A DNA stretch of 64,000 bases from Roseiarcus sp963759955. GTDB taxonomy: Bacteria > Pseudomonadota > Alphaproteobacteria > Rhizobiales > Beijerinckiaceae. How positions within the stretch are numbered: position 1 is the stretch's first letter; each line of letters opens with the position of its first letter. Position numbers and translations under genes: made by a program. The notes beneath the pieces are model-generated. The model was not told where the DNA came from, searched no databases, and worked only from the letters and a program-made list of their open reading frames with translations. Where the stretch lies: the NCBI GenBank assembly GCA_963759955.1, contig CAVXCA010000052.1, forward strand, positions 34,226 through 98,225, read 5' to 3'. Of this stretch, positions 38,548 through 47,225 are shown piece after piece.

Positions 38548-39368
38548 TGCGCCTCCTGTTCATCGGCGACATCGTCGGCCGCTCCGGCCGCGCCGCGCTG
38601 CTCGCCCATGTCGCGAGCCTGCGCGCGCGCTGGCGGCTCGATTTCGTCGTCGTCAACGCCGAGAACGCCGCCGGCGGCTTCGGCGTCACCGAGGCGATCT
38701 GCGATGAATTCCTCGCCGCCGGCGTCGACGCGATCACGCTGGGCAACCACGCGTTCGATCAGCGCGAGGCGCTGGTGTTCATCGAGCGCCAGCCGCGCCT
38801 GATCCGCCCCGCCAATTATCCCAAGGGGACGCCGGGGCGCGGCGCCAATCTGTTCGAGGCCGCCAACGGCGCCAAGGTGCTCGTCGTCAACATGATGGGG
38901 CGCGTGTTCATGGATGCGCTCGACGACCCCTTCCAACGCATCGAGCAGGAGCTCGACGCCTGCCCGCTCGGGATCGGCTGCGATGCGGCGATCGTCGATT
39001 TCCACGCCGAAGCGACCAGCGAAAAACAGGCCTTCGGCCACTTCGTCGACGGCCGCGTCAGCCTCGTCGCCGGCACGCATACGCACGTGCCGAGCGCCGA
39101 CGCGCGCATTCTCTCCGGCAGGACGGGCTTCATCACCGAGGTCGGCATGACCGGCGACTACGATTCGGTGATCGGCATGGAGAAGGACGAGCCGCTGCGC
39201 CGCTTCACCAAGCGCATCCCCTCGGGGCGGTTCGAGCCGGCGAACGGCGCGGCGACGCTGTGCGGCGTCGCGGTCGAGACCGGCGCCGACGGCCTGGCGC
39301 GAAAAATCGCGCCGCTGCGCATCGGCGGCGCGCTCGCGCCGGCCGAGCCCGATTTTTGGAATTCCTGA
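38547..39368 (+). CDS. YmdB-type metallophosphoesterase (TIGR00282)
   Basis: This 273-residue calcineurin-like phosphoesterase starts MRLLFIGDIVGRSGR, with the first metal-binding Asp. It contains VVNAENAAGG, ITLGNHAFDQ (metal-binding Asn and His), DFHAEATSEKQ and VAGTHTHVPSADARIL, then GMTGDYDSVIGM. All are diagnostic of the YmdB group. Bacillus YmdB hydrolyses cyclic nucleotides such as cAMP; whether that holds here is not known. It is coupled to fau by a TGATG overlap and followed by gph. Confidence 0.92.
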   Translation: MRLLFIGDIVGRSGRAALLAHVASLRARWRLDFVVVNAENAAGGFGVTEAICDEFLAAGVDAITLGNHAFDQREALVFIERQPRLIRPANYPKGTPGRGANLFEAANGAKVLVVNMMGRVFMDALDDPFQRIEQELDACPLGIGCDAAIVDFHAEATSEKQAFGHFVDGRVSLVAGTHTHVPSADARILSGRTGFITEVGMTGDYDSVIGMEKDEPLRRFTKRIPSGRFEPANGAATLCGVAVETGADGLARKIAPLRIGGALAPAEPDFWNS

Positions 39369-39390
39369 CCCTCGCCGGACGAGAAACCCC

Positions 39391-40080
39391 ATGCCCGTCG
39401 CTCCGACCCTCGTCTTCGACCTGGACGGCACATTGGCGGAAACCGCCGGCGATCTCATCGGCGCGCTCAATTTCGTCCTCGCGGGCGAGGGGATCGCGCC
39501 GGTCCCAGTCGCCGCCGCGCGCTCGCTGCTCGGCGCGGGCGCGCGGGCGCTGATCGCGCGCGGCTTCGCGCTGTCGGGGCGCGAGCTCGCGCCGGCGACG
39601 CTCGAGGCGTTGTTCGCCGACTTCCTCGTCTATTACGCCGCGCACATCGCCGACGAGAGCGCGCTCTTCCCAGGCGTCGAGGATTGCCTGACGCGCTGCG
39701 CCGCGGCGGGCTGGCGGCTCGCCGTCTGCACCAACAAGCTCGAAGGCTTGTCCCATCTCCTGCTCGGCAAACTCGGCGTCGCCGACCGTTTCGCTTTCGT
39801 CTGCGGCCAAGACACCTTCGGCGTCGCCAAACCCGACCCCGCGCCGCTGCTGAAGACGATCGGGAAGGTCGGCGGCGATCCCAAGCGGGCCGCGATGGTC
39901 GGCAATTCGCGCACCGACATCCAGACCGCGCGCGCGGCCGGGACGCTGGTCGTCGCGGTCGATTTCGGCTATACCGACGTTCCCGTGGCCGAACTGAAGC
40001 CGGACCGGGTGATCTCGCATTTCGGCGCGCTGTTCGAGGCGGTCGAGGGGCTGCTGCGCGAGCGGGCGGCTTCGCCTTGA
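39391..40080 (+). CDS. gph: HAD-family phosphoglycolate phosphatase
   Basis: A 229-residue haloacid dehalogenase-type phosphatase. Motif I is FDLDGTLAET with the nucleophile Asp11, motif II is LAVCTNK, motif III is the Lys in FGVAKPDPAPL, and motif IV is AAMVGNSRTDIQTA. The last differs slightly from the usual GDS, having Asn in place of Asp. The cap domain lies between motifs I and II. Its likely substrate is 2-phosphoglycolate, though related HAD phosphatases are hard to separate. It lies 22 nt downstream of the YmdB-type gene in the same transcript, before tRNA-Val. Confidence 0.87.
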   Translation: MPVAPTLVFDLDGTLAETAGDLIGALNFVLAGEGIAPVPVAAARSLLGAGARALIARGFALSGRELAPATLEALFADFLVYYAAHIADESALFPGVEDCLTRCAAAGWRLAVCTNKLEGLSHLLLGKLGVADRFAFVCGQDTFGVAKPDPAPLLKTIGKVGGDPKRAAMVGNSRTDIQTARAAGTLVVAVDFGYTDVPVAELKPDRVISHFGALFEAVEGLLRERAASP

Positions 40081-40121
40081 CTTGGCGTTCGCCTCCGCCG
40101 TAAACGAAGCGTCCGCGGCCA

Positions 40122-40196
40122 GGGCGATTAGCTCAGCGGTAGAGCACTCCCTTCACACGGGAGGGGTCGCAGGTTCGATCCCTGCATCGCCCACCA
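40122..40196 (+). tRNA. tRNA-Val (anticodon CAC)
   Basis: A full cloverleaf: acceptor GGGCGAT paired with ATCGCCC, D arm GCTC AGCGGTA GAGC, anticodon stem CTCCC/GGGAG around TTCACAC (anticodon CAC), T loop TTCGATC, discriminator A and an encoded CCA end (40194-40196). It reads GUG codons. Confidence 0.96.
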
Positions 40197-40210
40197 TGGC
40201 CCGAAGCCCA

Positions 40211-40244
40211 CCTCGCGAGTGTGGCGCTTTGGCCACGCTCGAGG
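40211..40244 (+). terminator. Hairpin downstream of tRNA-Val
   Basis: CCTCG-GAGTGTGGC pairs imperfectly with GCCACGCTCGAGG around a short GCTTTG loop, 14 nt after the tRNA 3' end. It is followed by CCATTTGGCC, with no long T run. A likely transcript end or processing hairpin. The remaining sequence to 40396 has no gene. Confidence 0.45.
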
Positions 40245-40396
40245 CCATTTGGCCTAATATACTTAATTCCAAAGCTCGGGCCATTGCGCGCGCGCGGCCT
40301 TTCCTCGATTAATTCGCGCTCGGCGCGACTCGCGGCCGCTTGATTCGGGCGCCGTCGGCATGCGCGTCGATCAATCGAGAGCCAGGGGACATTCGA

Positions 40397-40975
40397 ATGC
40401 GCCGCATCGCCTTTTTCTGCGCCGGCCTGATCGCCGGTCTGGTCCTTTCGCCCGCATACGCGTCGCCGGGCTATTCGTTCGTTTTCGCCCCGTCGAGCTC
40501 CAGCAACTCCAACTCCGACCGGCCGCTCGCTTCGCCAATCCCACGCGAAACCGTCAACTATGGCGGTCCTTACGCTCCGGGGACGATCGTCATCAGCACC
40601 AGCGAGCGCCGGCTTTATTTCGTTCTGCCGGGCGGCCAGGCGCTCAGGTACGGCGTCGGGGTCGGCCGGCCCGGCTTCGCCTGGGCGGGGGTCACCCATA
40701 TCGCCAACAAGCGCGAGTGGCCGGATTGGACGCCGCCGGCGCAAATGCTGCGCCGTCGCCCCGATCTGCCGCGCCACATGGCCGGCGGCATCGACAATCC
40801 GCTCGGCGCCCGCGCGATGTACCTGGCCGGCACGCTCTACCGCATCCATGGCTCCAACGAACCCGACACGATCGGCCAGGCCGTGTCGTCGGGCTGCATC
40901 CGTATGACCAACGACGTCGTCGTCGACCTCTACCAGCGCGCCAGCGTCGGCGCCAAAGTGATCGTAACGCGCTGA
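40397..40975 (+). CDS. L,D-transpeptidase (YkuD domain)
   Basis: A 192-residue periplasmic enzyme with a signal peptide (RIAFFCAGLIAGLVLSPAYA) and a Ser-rich linker. The YkuD catalytic domain starts about residue 62 (GTIVISTSERRLYFVLPGGQ). Active-site residues are in YRIHGSNEPDTIGQAVSSGC, then IRM, i.e. HG and SxGCxRM with the nucleophilic Cys. It forms 3-3 peptidoglycan cross-links or attaches proteins to peptidoglycan. The ATG at 40397 follows AGGGGA. Alphaproteobacteria usually have many paralogs of this type. Confidence 0.93.
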   Translation: MRRIAFFCAGLIAGLVLSPAYASPGYSFVFAPSSSSNSNSDRPLASPIPRETVNYGGPYAPGTIVISTSERRLYFVLPGGQALRYGVGVGRPGFAWAGVTHIANKREWPDWTPPAQMLRRRPDLPRHMAGGIDNPLGARAMYLAGTLYRIHGSNEPDTIGQAVSSGCIRMTNDVVVDLYQRASVGAKVIVTR

Positions 40976-41039
40976 CGGGAAAGGGGGCGCTGTTCCGACT
41001 CGCCTTTCTTTCGCTCGCCGACGGCGCTATATTCTTTGC

Positions 41040-42062
41040 ATGAACGTGCAGACGCCCCTCGTCCCTGCGCCGCTGGTCGATCCTTTCGGCCGCGCGGTGA
41101 GCTACGTGCGCGTCTCGGTCACCGACCGCTGCGATTTCCGTTGCGCCTATTGCATGTCCGAGGACATGAACTTCCTGCCCAAGCGCGACGTGTTGTCTCT
41201 GGAGGAGCTCGACCGGCTGTGCTCGGCTTTCGTGCGGCTGGGAACGCGCAAATTGCGCGTCACCGGCGGCGAGCCGCTGGTGCGGCGCGGCATCATGACC
41301 TTGTTCCGCGCGCTTTCGCGCCATCTCGACAGTGGCGCGCTCGACGAACTGACGCTGACGACTAACGGCTCGCAACTCGAGCGCTTTGCGGTCGAGCTGG
41401 TCGATTGCGGCGTCCGGCGGGTCAACGTCTCGCTCGACACGCGCGATCCAGAGAAATTCCGAGCGGTGACGCGCTGGGGCGAAGTCGACAAGGTGTTGCG
41501 GGGAATCGAGGCGGCCCGCGAGGCGGGCCTCGAGGTCAAGCTCAATGCGGTCGCGCTCAAGGGCTTCAACGACGAGGAAGCCCCCTCGCTGCTCGCCTGG
41601 GCGCACGAGCGCGGCTACGACCTGACCTTCATCGAGGTGATGCCGCTCGGCATGGTGCAGAGCGAGCGGTTCGATCAGTTTCTGCCGCTGACCGAATTGC
41701 GCGCCTCCTTGGAACAACGCTTCACGCTGGCGCCCTCGCCCTACGCCACGGGCGGGCCGGCGCGCTATTTCGACGTCAAGGAGACGGGCGGGCGCGTCGG
41801 CTTCATTACGCCGCTGACGCATAATTTCTGCGAAACTTGCAACCGCGTGCGCGTCACCTGCACCGGTCGGCTCTACATGTGCCTCGGCCGGGAGGACTCC
41901 GCGGACCTGCGCGAGCCGCTGCGCCGCTCCGAGGCCGACGACGCGCTCATCGAGACGATCCGCGCCGCCATTGCGCGCAAACCCCAGGGCCACGACTTCG
42001 TCATCGAGCGAACGGGCAGCCACGCTTCGACCGACCGCCACATGAGCGTGACCGGCGGATAG
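41040..42062 (+). CDS. moaA: GTP 3',8-cyclase MoaA
   Basis: This 340-residue radical SAM enzyme starts molybdenum cofactor synthesis by converting GTP to 3',8-cyclo-7,8-dihydro-GTP. The N-terminal SAM cluster is CDFRCAYC, with VRVSVTDR before it. The C-terminal second 4Fe-4S cluster is FCETCNRVRVTCTGRLYMCL. The chain ends in the required Gly-Gly (SVTGG). RVTGGEPLVRRG binds SAM. All functional elements are present. No other moa genes are adjacent. Confidence 0.96.
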   Translation: MNVQTPLVPAPLVDPFGRAVSYVRVSVTDRCDFRCAYCMSEDMNFLPKRDVLSLEELDRLCSAFVRLGTRKLRVTGGEPLVRRGIMTLFRALSRHLDSGALDELTLTTNGSQLERFAVELVDCGVRRVNVSLDTRDPEKFRAVTRWGEVDKVLRGIEAAREAGLEVKLNAVALKGFNDEEAPSLLAWAHERGYDLTFIEVMPLGMVQSERFDQFLPLTELRASLEQRFTLAPSPYATGGPARYFDVKETGGRVGFITPLTHNFCETCNRVRVTCTGRLYMCLGREDSADLREPLRRSEADDALIETIRAAIARKPQGHDFVIERTGSHASTDRHMSVTGG

Positions 42063-42170
42063 GGGCATGCCTACAATTTCCCGCCGACGGCTGGCGGGAG
42101 ACGTTCCGGTCATTTATATGGGCAGAATGGAAGCGGGGCCTTGAACCCCGTCAGGAAAGGTCAACGCGCT

Positions 42171-42512
42171 ATGTCGAATGTCCAAGAGCGGATTCAGAAG
42201 CTGATCGCCGACAACCCCGTCGTTCTCTTCATGAAGGGAACGCCGCAGTTTCCGCAATGCGGATTCTCCGGCCAAGTCGTGCAGATTCTCGATTATCTCG
42301 GCGCGCCCATCGTCGGCGTCAACGTGCTCGAGGACGCGGAAATCCGTCAGGGCATCAAGGAATTCGCCAACTGGCCGACCATTCCCCAGCTCTACATCAA
42401 GGGCGAATTCGTCGGCGGCTGCGACATCACCCGCGAAATGTTCCAGTCGGGCGAACTGGCGGCGCTGCTGACCGAAGCGGGCGTCGAAGTCAAGCAATCC
42501 GCCAAAGCGTGA
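42171..42512 (+). CDS. grxD: Monothiol glutaredoxin Grx4
   Basis: This 113-residue CGFS-type glutaredoxin carries [2Fe-2S] clusters with glutathione and often partners BolA. The active site is PQFPQCGFSGQ, and the glutathione/cluster contacts are WPTIPQLYIKGEFVGGCDI. AGGAAAGG stands upstream of the ATG at 42171. bolA is not adjacent in this window. It is followed by two GC-rich hairpins. Confidence 0.95.
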   Translation: MSNVQERIQKLIADNPVVLFMKGTPQFPQCGFSGQVVQILDYLGAPIVGVNVLEDAEIRQGIKEFANWPTIPQLYIKGEFVGGCDITREMFQSGELAALLTEAGVEVKQSAKA

Positions 42513-42520
42513 TCGAAGCG

Positions 42521-42571
42521 CGGGCGCCAAAGCGCCCGGGAACGCCGCCGGCCTTGGCCTGCGGCGGCGTT
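42521..42571 (+). terminator. Two GC-rich hairpins after grxD
   Basis: CGGGCGC-CAAA-GCGCCCG (42521-42538) and AACGCCGCC...GGCGGCGTT (42541-42571) follow the grxD stop by 8 nt. No T run follows, so termination would be of the non-canonical GC type. Confidence 0.45.
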
Positions 42572-42696
42572 GGCGTGCGCGGCGAAAATTTCTCCTTGCG
42601 CAGTCCGTCGTTTACAGTCTGCAACGATTTTTGAAGTTCTCGAGCGCCAATATCGGCTATTGGGAGCGATTGCGGCTCGAACTCAAGGATTGGCAC

Positions 42697-44040
42697 ATGT
42701 CGCGCAAGTATTTTGGCACCGACGGCATTCGCGGCCGCGCGAACGCCAAGATCACCGCTGAACTCGCTTTGAAGGTCGGCCAGGCGGCGGGGCTGGTGTT
42801 CCAACGCGGCGAACACCGTCACCGCGTGGTCATCGGCAAGGACACCCGGCTTTCCGGCTATATGATCGAATATGCGCTCGTCGCCGGTTTCACCTCGGTC
42901 GGCATGGACGTACTGCTGCTCGGCCCGGCCCCGACGCCGGCGGTGGCGATGCTGACGCGCTCGATGCGTTGCGACCTCGGGGTGATGATCTCCGCCTCGC
43001 ACAACCTGTTCGAGGACAACGGCATCAAGCTGTTCGGTCCCGACGGCTTCAAGCTGTCGGATGAGATCGAGGCGCGCATCGAAGCCTTGATGGACGGCGA
43101 CCTCGCCTCCAGGCTCGCCAAATCGCGCGATCTCGGGCGCGCCCGGCGCATCGACGACGTTCAGGCGCGCTACATCGAATACGCCAAGCGGACCCTGCCG
43201 CGCGACGTCTCGCTCGACGGCCTCCGGGTCGTCATCGATTGCGCCAACGGCGCCGCGTACAAAGCGGCGCCGGAGGCCTTGTGGGAGCTCGGCGCCGAGG
43301 TGATCAAGATCGGGGTCGAACCGGACGGCGTTAACATCAACCTCGACGTCGGTTCGACCGCTCCCGAAGCGCTCGCCCAGAAAGTGCGGGAAATGCGCGC
43401 CGACGTCGGCATCGCGCTCGACGGCGACGCCGATCGCATGATCATCGTCGACGAGAAGGGCCATGTTATCGACGGCGATCAGATTCTCGCCGTGGTCGCC
43501 GAAAGCTGGCAGGCGGACGGACGTCTCGCCAAGCCCGGCATCGTGGCGACGGTGATGTCCAACCTCGGGCTGGAGCGGCGCCTCGCCGATCTCGGCCTTT
43601 GCCTCGAGCGTACCGCGGTCGGCGACCGCTACGTGCTGGAGCGGATGGTCGAGAAGGGTTTCAACGTCGGCGGCGAGCAATCCGGCCATATCATTCTGAC
43701 CGATCATTCGACCACCGGCGACGGCCTCGTGGCGGCGATGCAGGTTCTCGCCGTCGTGCAAAAGCAGGGCAGGCCGGTGAGCGAGGTCTGCCGCCGCTTC
43801 GAACCGCTGCCGCAGGTGTTGCGCAACGTGCGCTTCAAGGGCGGACGCCCGCTCGAGGACGAATCCGTGCTCAAGGCGATCGCCGCGGCGACGGCGCGGC
43901 TCGGCAAGCAGGGCCGTCTGGTCATTCGCCCGTCAGGGACGGAACCGGTCATTCGCGTCATGGCGGAGGCGGACGACCGCGCCCTGGTCGACACGCTGGT
44001 CGCCGACGTCTGCGACGCGGTGGCCAAGGCGGCGGCGTAA
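42697..44040 (+). CDS. glmM: Phosphoglucosamine mutase
   Basis: This 447-residue enzyme turns glucosamine 6-phosphate into glucosamine 1-phosphate for UDP-GlcNAc, hence peptidoglycan and LPS. The start MSRKYFGTDGIRGRAN is the family N-terminus, so the ATG at 42697 is chosen over one 66 nt upstream. The phosphoserine is in VMISASHNLFEDNGIK, the Mg2+ loop is ALDGDADRMI, the sugar-binding loop is GGEQSGHII, and the C-terminal phosphate loop is IRPSGTEPVIRVM. It is monocistronic here. Confidence 0.97.
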   Translation: MSRKYFGTDGIRGRANAKITAELALKVGQAAGLVFQRGEHRHRVVIGKDTRLSGYMIEYALVAGFTSVGMDVLLLGPAPTPAVAMLTRSMRCDLGVMISASHNLFEDNGIKLFGPDGFKLSDEIEARIEALMDGDLASRLAKSRDLGRARRIDDVQARYIEYAKRTLPRDVSLDGLRVVIDCANGAAYKAAPEALWELGAEVIKIGVEPDGVNINLDVGSTAPEALAQKVREMRADVGIALDGDADRMIIVDEKGHVIDGDQILAVVAESWQADGRLAKPGIVATVMSNLGLERRLADLGLCLERTAVGDRYVLERMVEKGFNVGGEQSGHIILTDHSTTGDGLVAAMQVLAVVQKQGRPVSEVCRRFEPLPQVLRNVRFKGGRPLEDESVLKAIAAATARLGKQGRLVIRPSGTEPVIRVMAEADDRALVDTLVADVCDAVAKAAA

Positions 44041-44161
44041 GCGCCGCCGGGCATGCGCCCGGGGACGGGCGCCCCTTTCCCCATCGCATCGCCGATGCGC
44101 GAAATCTGGGCTTCCAAAAGGCAGACGAATCACCTTATTCTGGCAATGTCGTCAACAACCT

Positions 44162-44252
44162 GAAAGGAGGTGATCCAGTGTCTCATTGTCAATCGCCATG
44201 CGAGTTTCGCGAGGCCTGGAACATTGTCCGTGCGCAGGATTATCGCGCATAG
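44162..44252 (+). CDS. 24-residue peptide ORF with a full-length Shine-Dalgarno sequence
   Basis: GAAAGGAGGTGATCCA (about 44162-44177) is complementary over about 14-15 nt to the 3' end of 16S rRNA. The GTG at 44178 follows directly and opens a frame of 24 codons ending TAG at 44252: MSHCQSPCEFREAWNIVRAQ then DYRA. The short distance between SD and GTG is the normal one for such an extended SD. The peptide has two Cys and no signal sequence. I do not recognise it. It lies in the 432-nt gap after glmM, which otherwise shows no gene. Listed coordinates include the SD. Confidence 0.5.
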
Positions 44253-44472
44253 CAGACGCTAGGCAAGCCAGACCTCGAGCGATCTATGCGTGGTCGCGAC
44301 AATGGAAGGGCCGCTCCCAAAAGGGGCGGTCCTTCTCATTTGCGGCGGGGTGATGCGCCGATTGCCGATCTTCCCGCGGCGGCGTTTCGGGCTTGTCAGG
44401 CGCCTCGCGGGCGGGCAACATAATCTCGTGTGCCGGACTCGATGGCGTAGCGTCGGCCCACGGGAGCGGATC

Positions 44473-44820
44473 ATGGGACTTCTTGACAGCCTCGGCGGTG
44501 GATTGAAGGGCGCTTTGGAGCAGTTCGGCGTGCAGGAGATGCAAACCCTGCTCCCAGCGGCCCTGGCGAAGACGAATCTCGGCGATCTCTCGGGGCTCGT
44601 GACGCAATTGCAGCAAGGCGGTCTGGGCGCGCAGGTGCAGTCCTGGCTCGCCTACGGCGCCAATCTCTCCGTCACGCCCCAACAGCTCGAGGCGGCGCTG
44701 GGAAGCGATCAAGTCAAGCAGCTCGCGCAGCACTTCGGCGTCGATCCGCAAGCCGCGCTCAATCTGCTGGCGCAGCACCTGCCGGCGATCGTGGGGCAGA
44801 GCGGCGCGGCGCAGTCGTAG
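44473..44820 (+). CDS. YidB family protein (DUF937)
   Basis: A 115-residue Gly/Gln/Leu-rich cytoplasmic protein starting MGLLDSLGGGLKGALEQF. VTPQQLEAALGSDQVKQLAQ followed by FGVDPQAALNLLAQHLPAIV matches the YidB/DUF937 pattern. The function of the family is not established. GGGAGCGG precedes the ATG at 44473. It stands alone. Confidence 0.86.
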   Translation: MGLLDSLGGGLKGALEQFGVQEMQTLLPAALAKTNLGDLSGLVTQLQQGGLGAQVQSWLAYGANLSVTPQQLEAALGSDQVKQLAQHFGVDPQAALNLLAQHLPAIVGQSGAAQS

Positions 44821-44848
44821 TCTTGAGACGGGGCGGAAACCCACCCGG

Positions 44849-44942
44849 CCCCTCACCCCTGCCTCTCCCCGTGAACGGGGAGAGGAGCGCGCGGCGCCCT
44901 TCTTCCCCTCTCCCCGTTTGCGGGGAGAGGTTGGGTGAGGGG
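44849..44942. repeat. Nested palindromic intergenic element
   Basis: Two near-identical hairpins, CCTCTCCCCG-TGAA-CGGGGAGAGG (44862-44885) and CCTCTCCCCG-TTTG-CGGGGAGAGG (44907-44930), lie inside an outer inverted repeat CCCCTCACCC/GGGTGAGGGG. This is a REP/BIME-like unit of the kind scattered between genes in Rhizobiales. It sits between the convergent YidB-like and fadJ-like genes and may also serve as a terminator. Confidence 0.75.
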
Positions 44943-44998
44943 CTTGGGCGATTGCCCGCAAGCTCCGCAAAGCTACGAATACGCGAGGCGCGAGCCCC

Positions 44999-47206
44999 TC
45001 ACGCCGCCTTCGCCTTGGCCGCCGCTTTGCCGTAAAACGTCTCGCCCTTGGCCGCCATCTCCTTCAGCCCGGCGCTGGGCGCGAAGCGCGCGCCGTACTC
45101 CGCCGCGAGCTCCTCGGCGCGGGCGACGAACGCCTTGGCGCCCATGCCGTCGATCAGCGACAGCACGCCGCCGGTGAAGGGCGCGAAGCCGAAGCCGAGG
45201 ATCGAGCCGACGTCGGCCTCGCGCGGATCGGTGACGACGTTTTCCTCCATGCAGCGCGCCGCCTCCAGCGCCTGGGTGAAGAGGATGCGGTCCTTGAGGT
45301 CGCGCACGCTGATCGTATCCGGGTCGAGCGCCTTGCCGGCGATTTTGGCGAGGCCCGGCCACAGCGTCTTGGGCGCGTTCGCGGGATAATCGTAGAAGCC
45401 CTTGCCGTTCTTGCGCCCGAATCGCTGCTCCTTGACGACCATCGCCTCGAGCAGCTTTTCCTGCGCCGGATCGACGGCCTCGGCGCCGAGGTCCTTCTTG
45501 GTCGCCTGGAGGATCCTCCAGCCGAGGTCGATCGCCACTTCGTCGTTGAGGGTGAGCGGTCCGACCGGCATGCCCGCCATCTTGGCGGCGTTCTCGATCA
45601 TCGCCGGCGGCACGCCTTCCATCACCATGAGATGGCCTTCGCGGATGTAATTGCCGACGCTACGGTTGGCGAAGAAGCCGCGGCAGTCGTTGACGACGAT
45701 CGGCGTCTTCTTGATCGCGCGCACGAAGTCGATCGCGGTCGCCAGCGCCTTGCCCCCCGTCTTCGCGCCCATGATGATTTCGACCAGCATCATCCGGTCG
45801 ACCGGCGAGAAGAAGTGTATGCCGATGAAATTCTCCGGCTTTTGTGAAGTCTCGGCCAGCGAGCCGATCGGCAGCGTCGAGGTGTTGCTGGCGAAGATCA
45901 CGTCCGGCCCGACAACGGCCTGCGCCTTTTCTGTCGCTTCCTTCTTGACGGCGCGATCCTCGAACACGGCTTCGACGACGAGGTCGCAGCCCTTCAGATC
46001 GGCGTAGTCGGCGCTCGGATGGATGCGAGCGAGCAGCGCGTCGCGGTCGGCGCTCTTGGCGCGGCCCTTGGCGATCTGGTTGGAGATCAGCTTCTCCGAA
46101 TGCGCCTTGCCCTTGTCGGCCGACTCCTGGTCGCGGTCGACCAGCACCACTTCGAGCCCGGCGCTCGCCGAGACATAGGCGACGCCCGCGCCCATGAAGC
46201 CGGCGCCGATGACGCCGATCTTGCGCAGGTTCGACGGCGCGACTTCGGCCGGACGGCGCGCGCCCTTGTTGAGCTCGCCCATCGAGACGAACAGCGAGCG
46301 GATCATCGCCGCCGCCTCTTTGGAGCGCAGGATCTTGGCGAAGTAGCGGCTCTCCACCGCCAGCGCCAAGTCCATCGGCAATTGCAGGCCCTCGAACACG
46401 CTCGACAGGATGGCCTTGGCGGCGGGGTAATTGTCGTAGGTTTCGCGCCGGTAGATCGCGTTGGCGGGCGGCCAGATCATCATGCCTTGGGGCGAGAAGA
46501 CCTTGCCCGACGGCGCCTTGAATTTCTCGATGTCCCACGGCGCCTTGGCGTTCGGGTTGGCCTTCACCCAGTCCTTGGCGCGCGCGACGATCTCGCTCAG
46601 AGGCGCGACGTCGTGGACGAGCCCCATTCGTTTGGCGGCTGCGGGCTTGAGTTGCTCGCCCTTGAACAGCATCTGCAACGCGTCGGGCGTCGCCATCAGC
46701 CGCGCCACGCGCTGCGTGCCGCCGGCGCCGGGGAACAGGCCGACCTTGATCTCGGGCAGGCCGACGCGCGCCTTGTCGGAATCGGCGACGACGCGATGGT
46801 GGCAGGCGAGCGCGAGCTCGAACGCGCCGCCCAGGCACACGCCGTTGATCGCCGCGGCGAACGGTTTGCCGCAGGTCTCCAGCTTGCGATAGATCAGCGA
46901 AAGCTGGCGCGAGCGGTCGAAGAAGACGCGCATCGCCGCCTCTTCGCCCTCGGCCTTGGCGACGCGGGCGTATTCCTTGCCCATGCCTTGCAGCATCGTG
47001 AGGTCCGCGCCGCCGGAAAATCCCTCCTTGCCGGAGGTGACGACGGCGCCCTTGATTGAGGCATCGGCGGCGACCTTGTCGACGAGGGCGTTCAGTTCCT
47101 CGATCACTTCGGGCGTCAGCACGTTCATCGAGCGGCCGGGCATGTCCCAGGTGATCAGCGCGACGCCGTCGGCGTCGGCCTCAAAACGGAAATTCGTGGT
47201 GGTCAT
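44999..47206 (-). CDS. fadJ: Fatty-acid oxidation multifunctional enzyme (enoyl-CoA hydratase / 3-hydroxyacyl-CoA dehydrogenase)
   Basis: This 735-residue beta-oxidation alpha subunit has an N-terminal crotonase domain (oxyanion segment EGFSGGADLTMLQGM and GVCLGGAFELALACHHRV). The NAD-binding domain has GVIGAGFMGAGVAYVSA, and the C-terminal 3-hydroxyacyl-CoA dehydrogenase domain has IGIHFFSPVDRMMLVEII. It hydrates enoyl-CoA and oxidises 3-hydroxyacyl-CoA. It is followed upstream on the same strand by the thiolase gene (start 19 nt after its stop), together forming the beta-oxidation complex. FadB/FadJ assignment is by type only. Confidence 0.93.
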   Translation of the reverse strand: MTTTNFRFEADADGVALITWDMPGRSMNVLTPEVIEELNALVDKVAADASIKGAVVTSGKEGFSGGADLTMLQGMGKEYARVAKAEGEEAAMRVFFDRSRQLSLIYRKLETCGKPFAAAINGVCLGGAFELALACHHRVVADSDKARVGLPEIKVGLFPGAGGTQRVARLMATPDALQMLFKGEQLKPAAAKRMGLVHDVAPLSEIVARAKDWVKANPNAKAPWDIEKFKAPSGKVFSPQGMMIWPPANAIYRRETYDNYPAAKAILSSVFEGLQLPMDLALAVESRYFAKILRSKEAAAMIRSLFVSMGELNKGARRPAEVAPSNLRKIGVIGAGFMGAGVAYVSASAGLEVVLVDRDQESADKGKAHSEKLISNQIAKGRAKSADRDALLARIHPSADYADLKGCDLVVEAVFEDRAVKKEATEKAQAVVGPDVIFASNTSTLPIGSLAETSQKPENFIGIHFFSPVDRMMLVEIIMGAKTGGKALATAIDFVRAIKKTPIVVNDCRGFFANRSVGNYIREGHLMVMEGVPPAMIENAAKMAGMPVGPLTLNDEVAIDLGWRILQATKKDLGAEAVDPAQEKLLEAMVVKEQRFGRKNGKGFYDYPANAPKTLWPGLAKIAGKALDPDTISVRDLKDRILFTQALEAARCMEENVVTDPREADVGSILGFGFAPFTGGVLSLIDGMGAKAFVARAEELAAEYGARFAPSAGLKEMAAKGETFYGKAAAKAKAA

Positions 47207-47225
47207 GACGTTCGGCTCCGTTCGA

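Noticed and set aside
40340..40396. Upstream in-frame ATG for the L,D-transpeptidase.
   Set aside because: It would bury the signal peptide 19 residues inside and lacks a ribosome site; the ATG at 40397 has AGGGGA upstream.
42120..42170. Sequence GGGGCCTTGAACCCCGTCAGGAAAGG before grxD looked at first like a piece of the SRP 4.5S RNA.
   Set aside because: The diagnostic apical motif (GGAAGGAAGCAGCC) is absent and there is no extended hairpin; it is read as the grxD leader and ribosome site.
44849..44942. Tandem hairpins considered as a CRISPR array.
   Set aside because: Only two units, each a palindrome, without spacers of regular length; fits a REP-like element.
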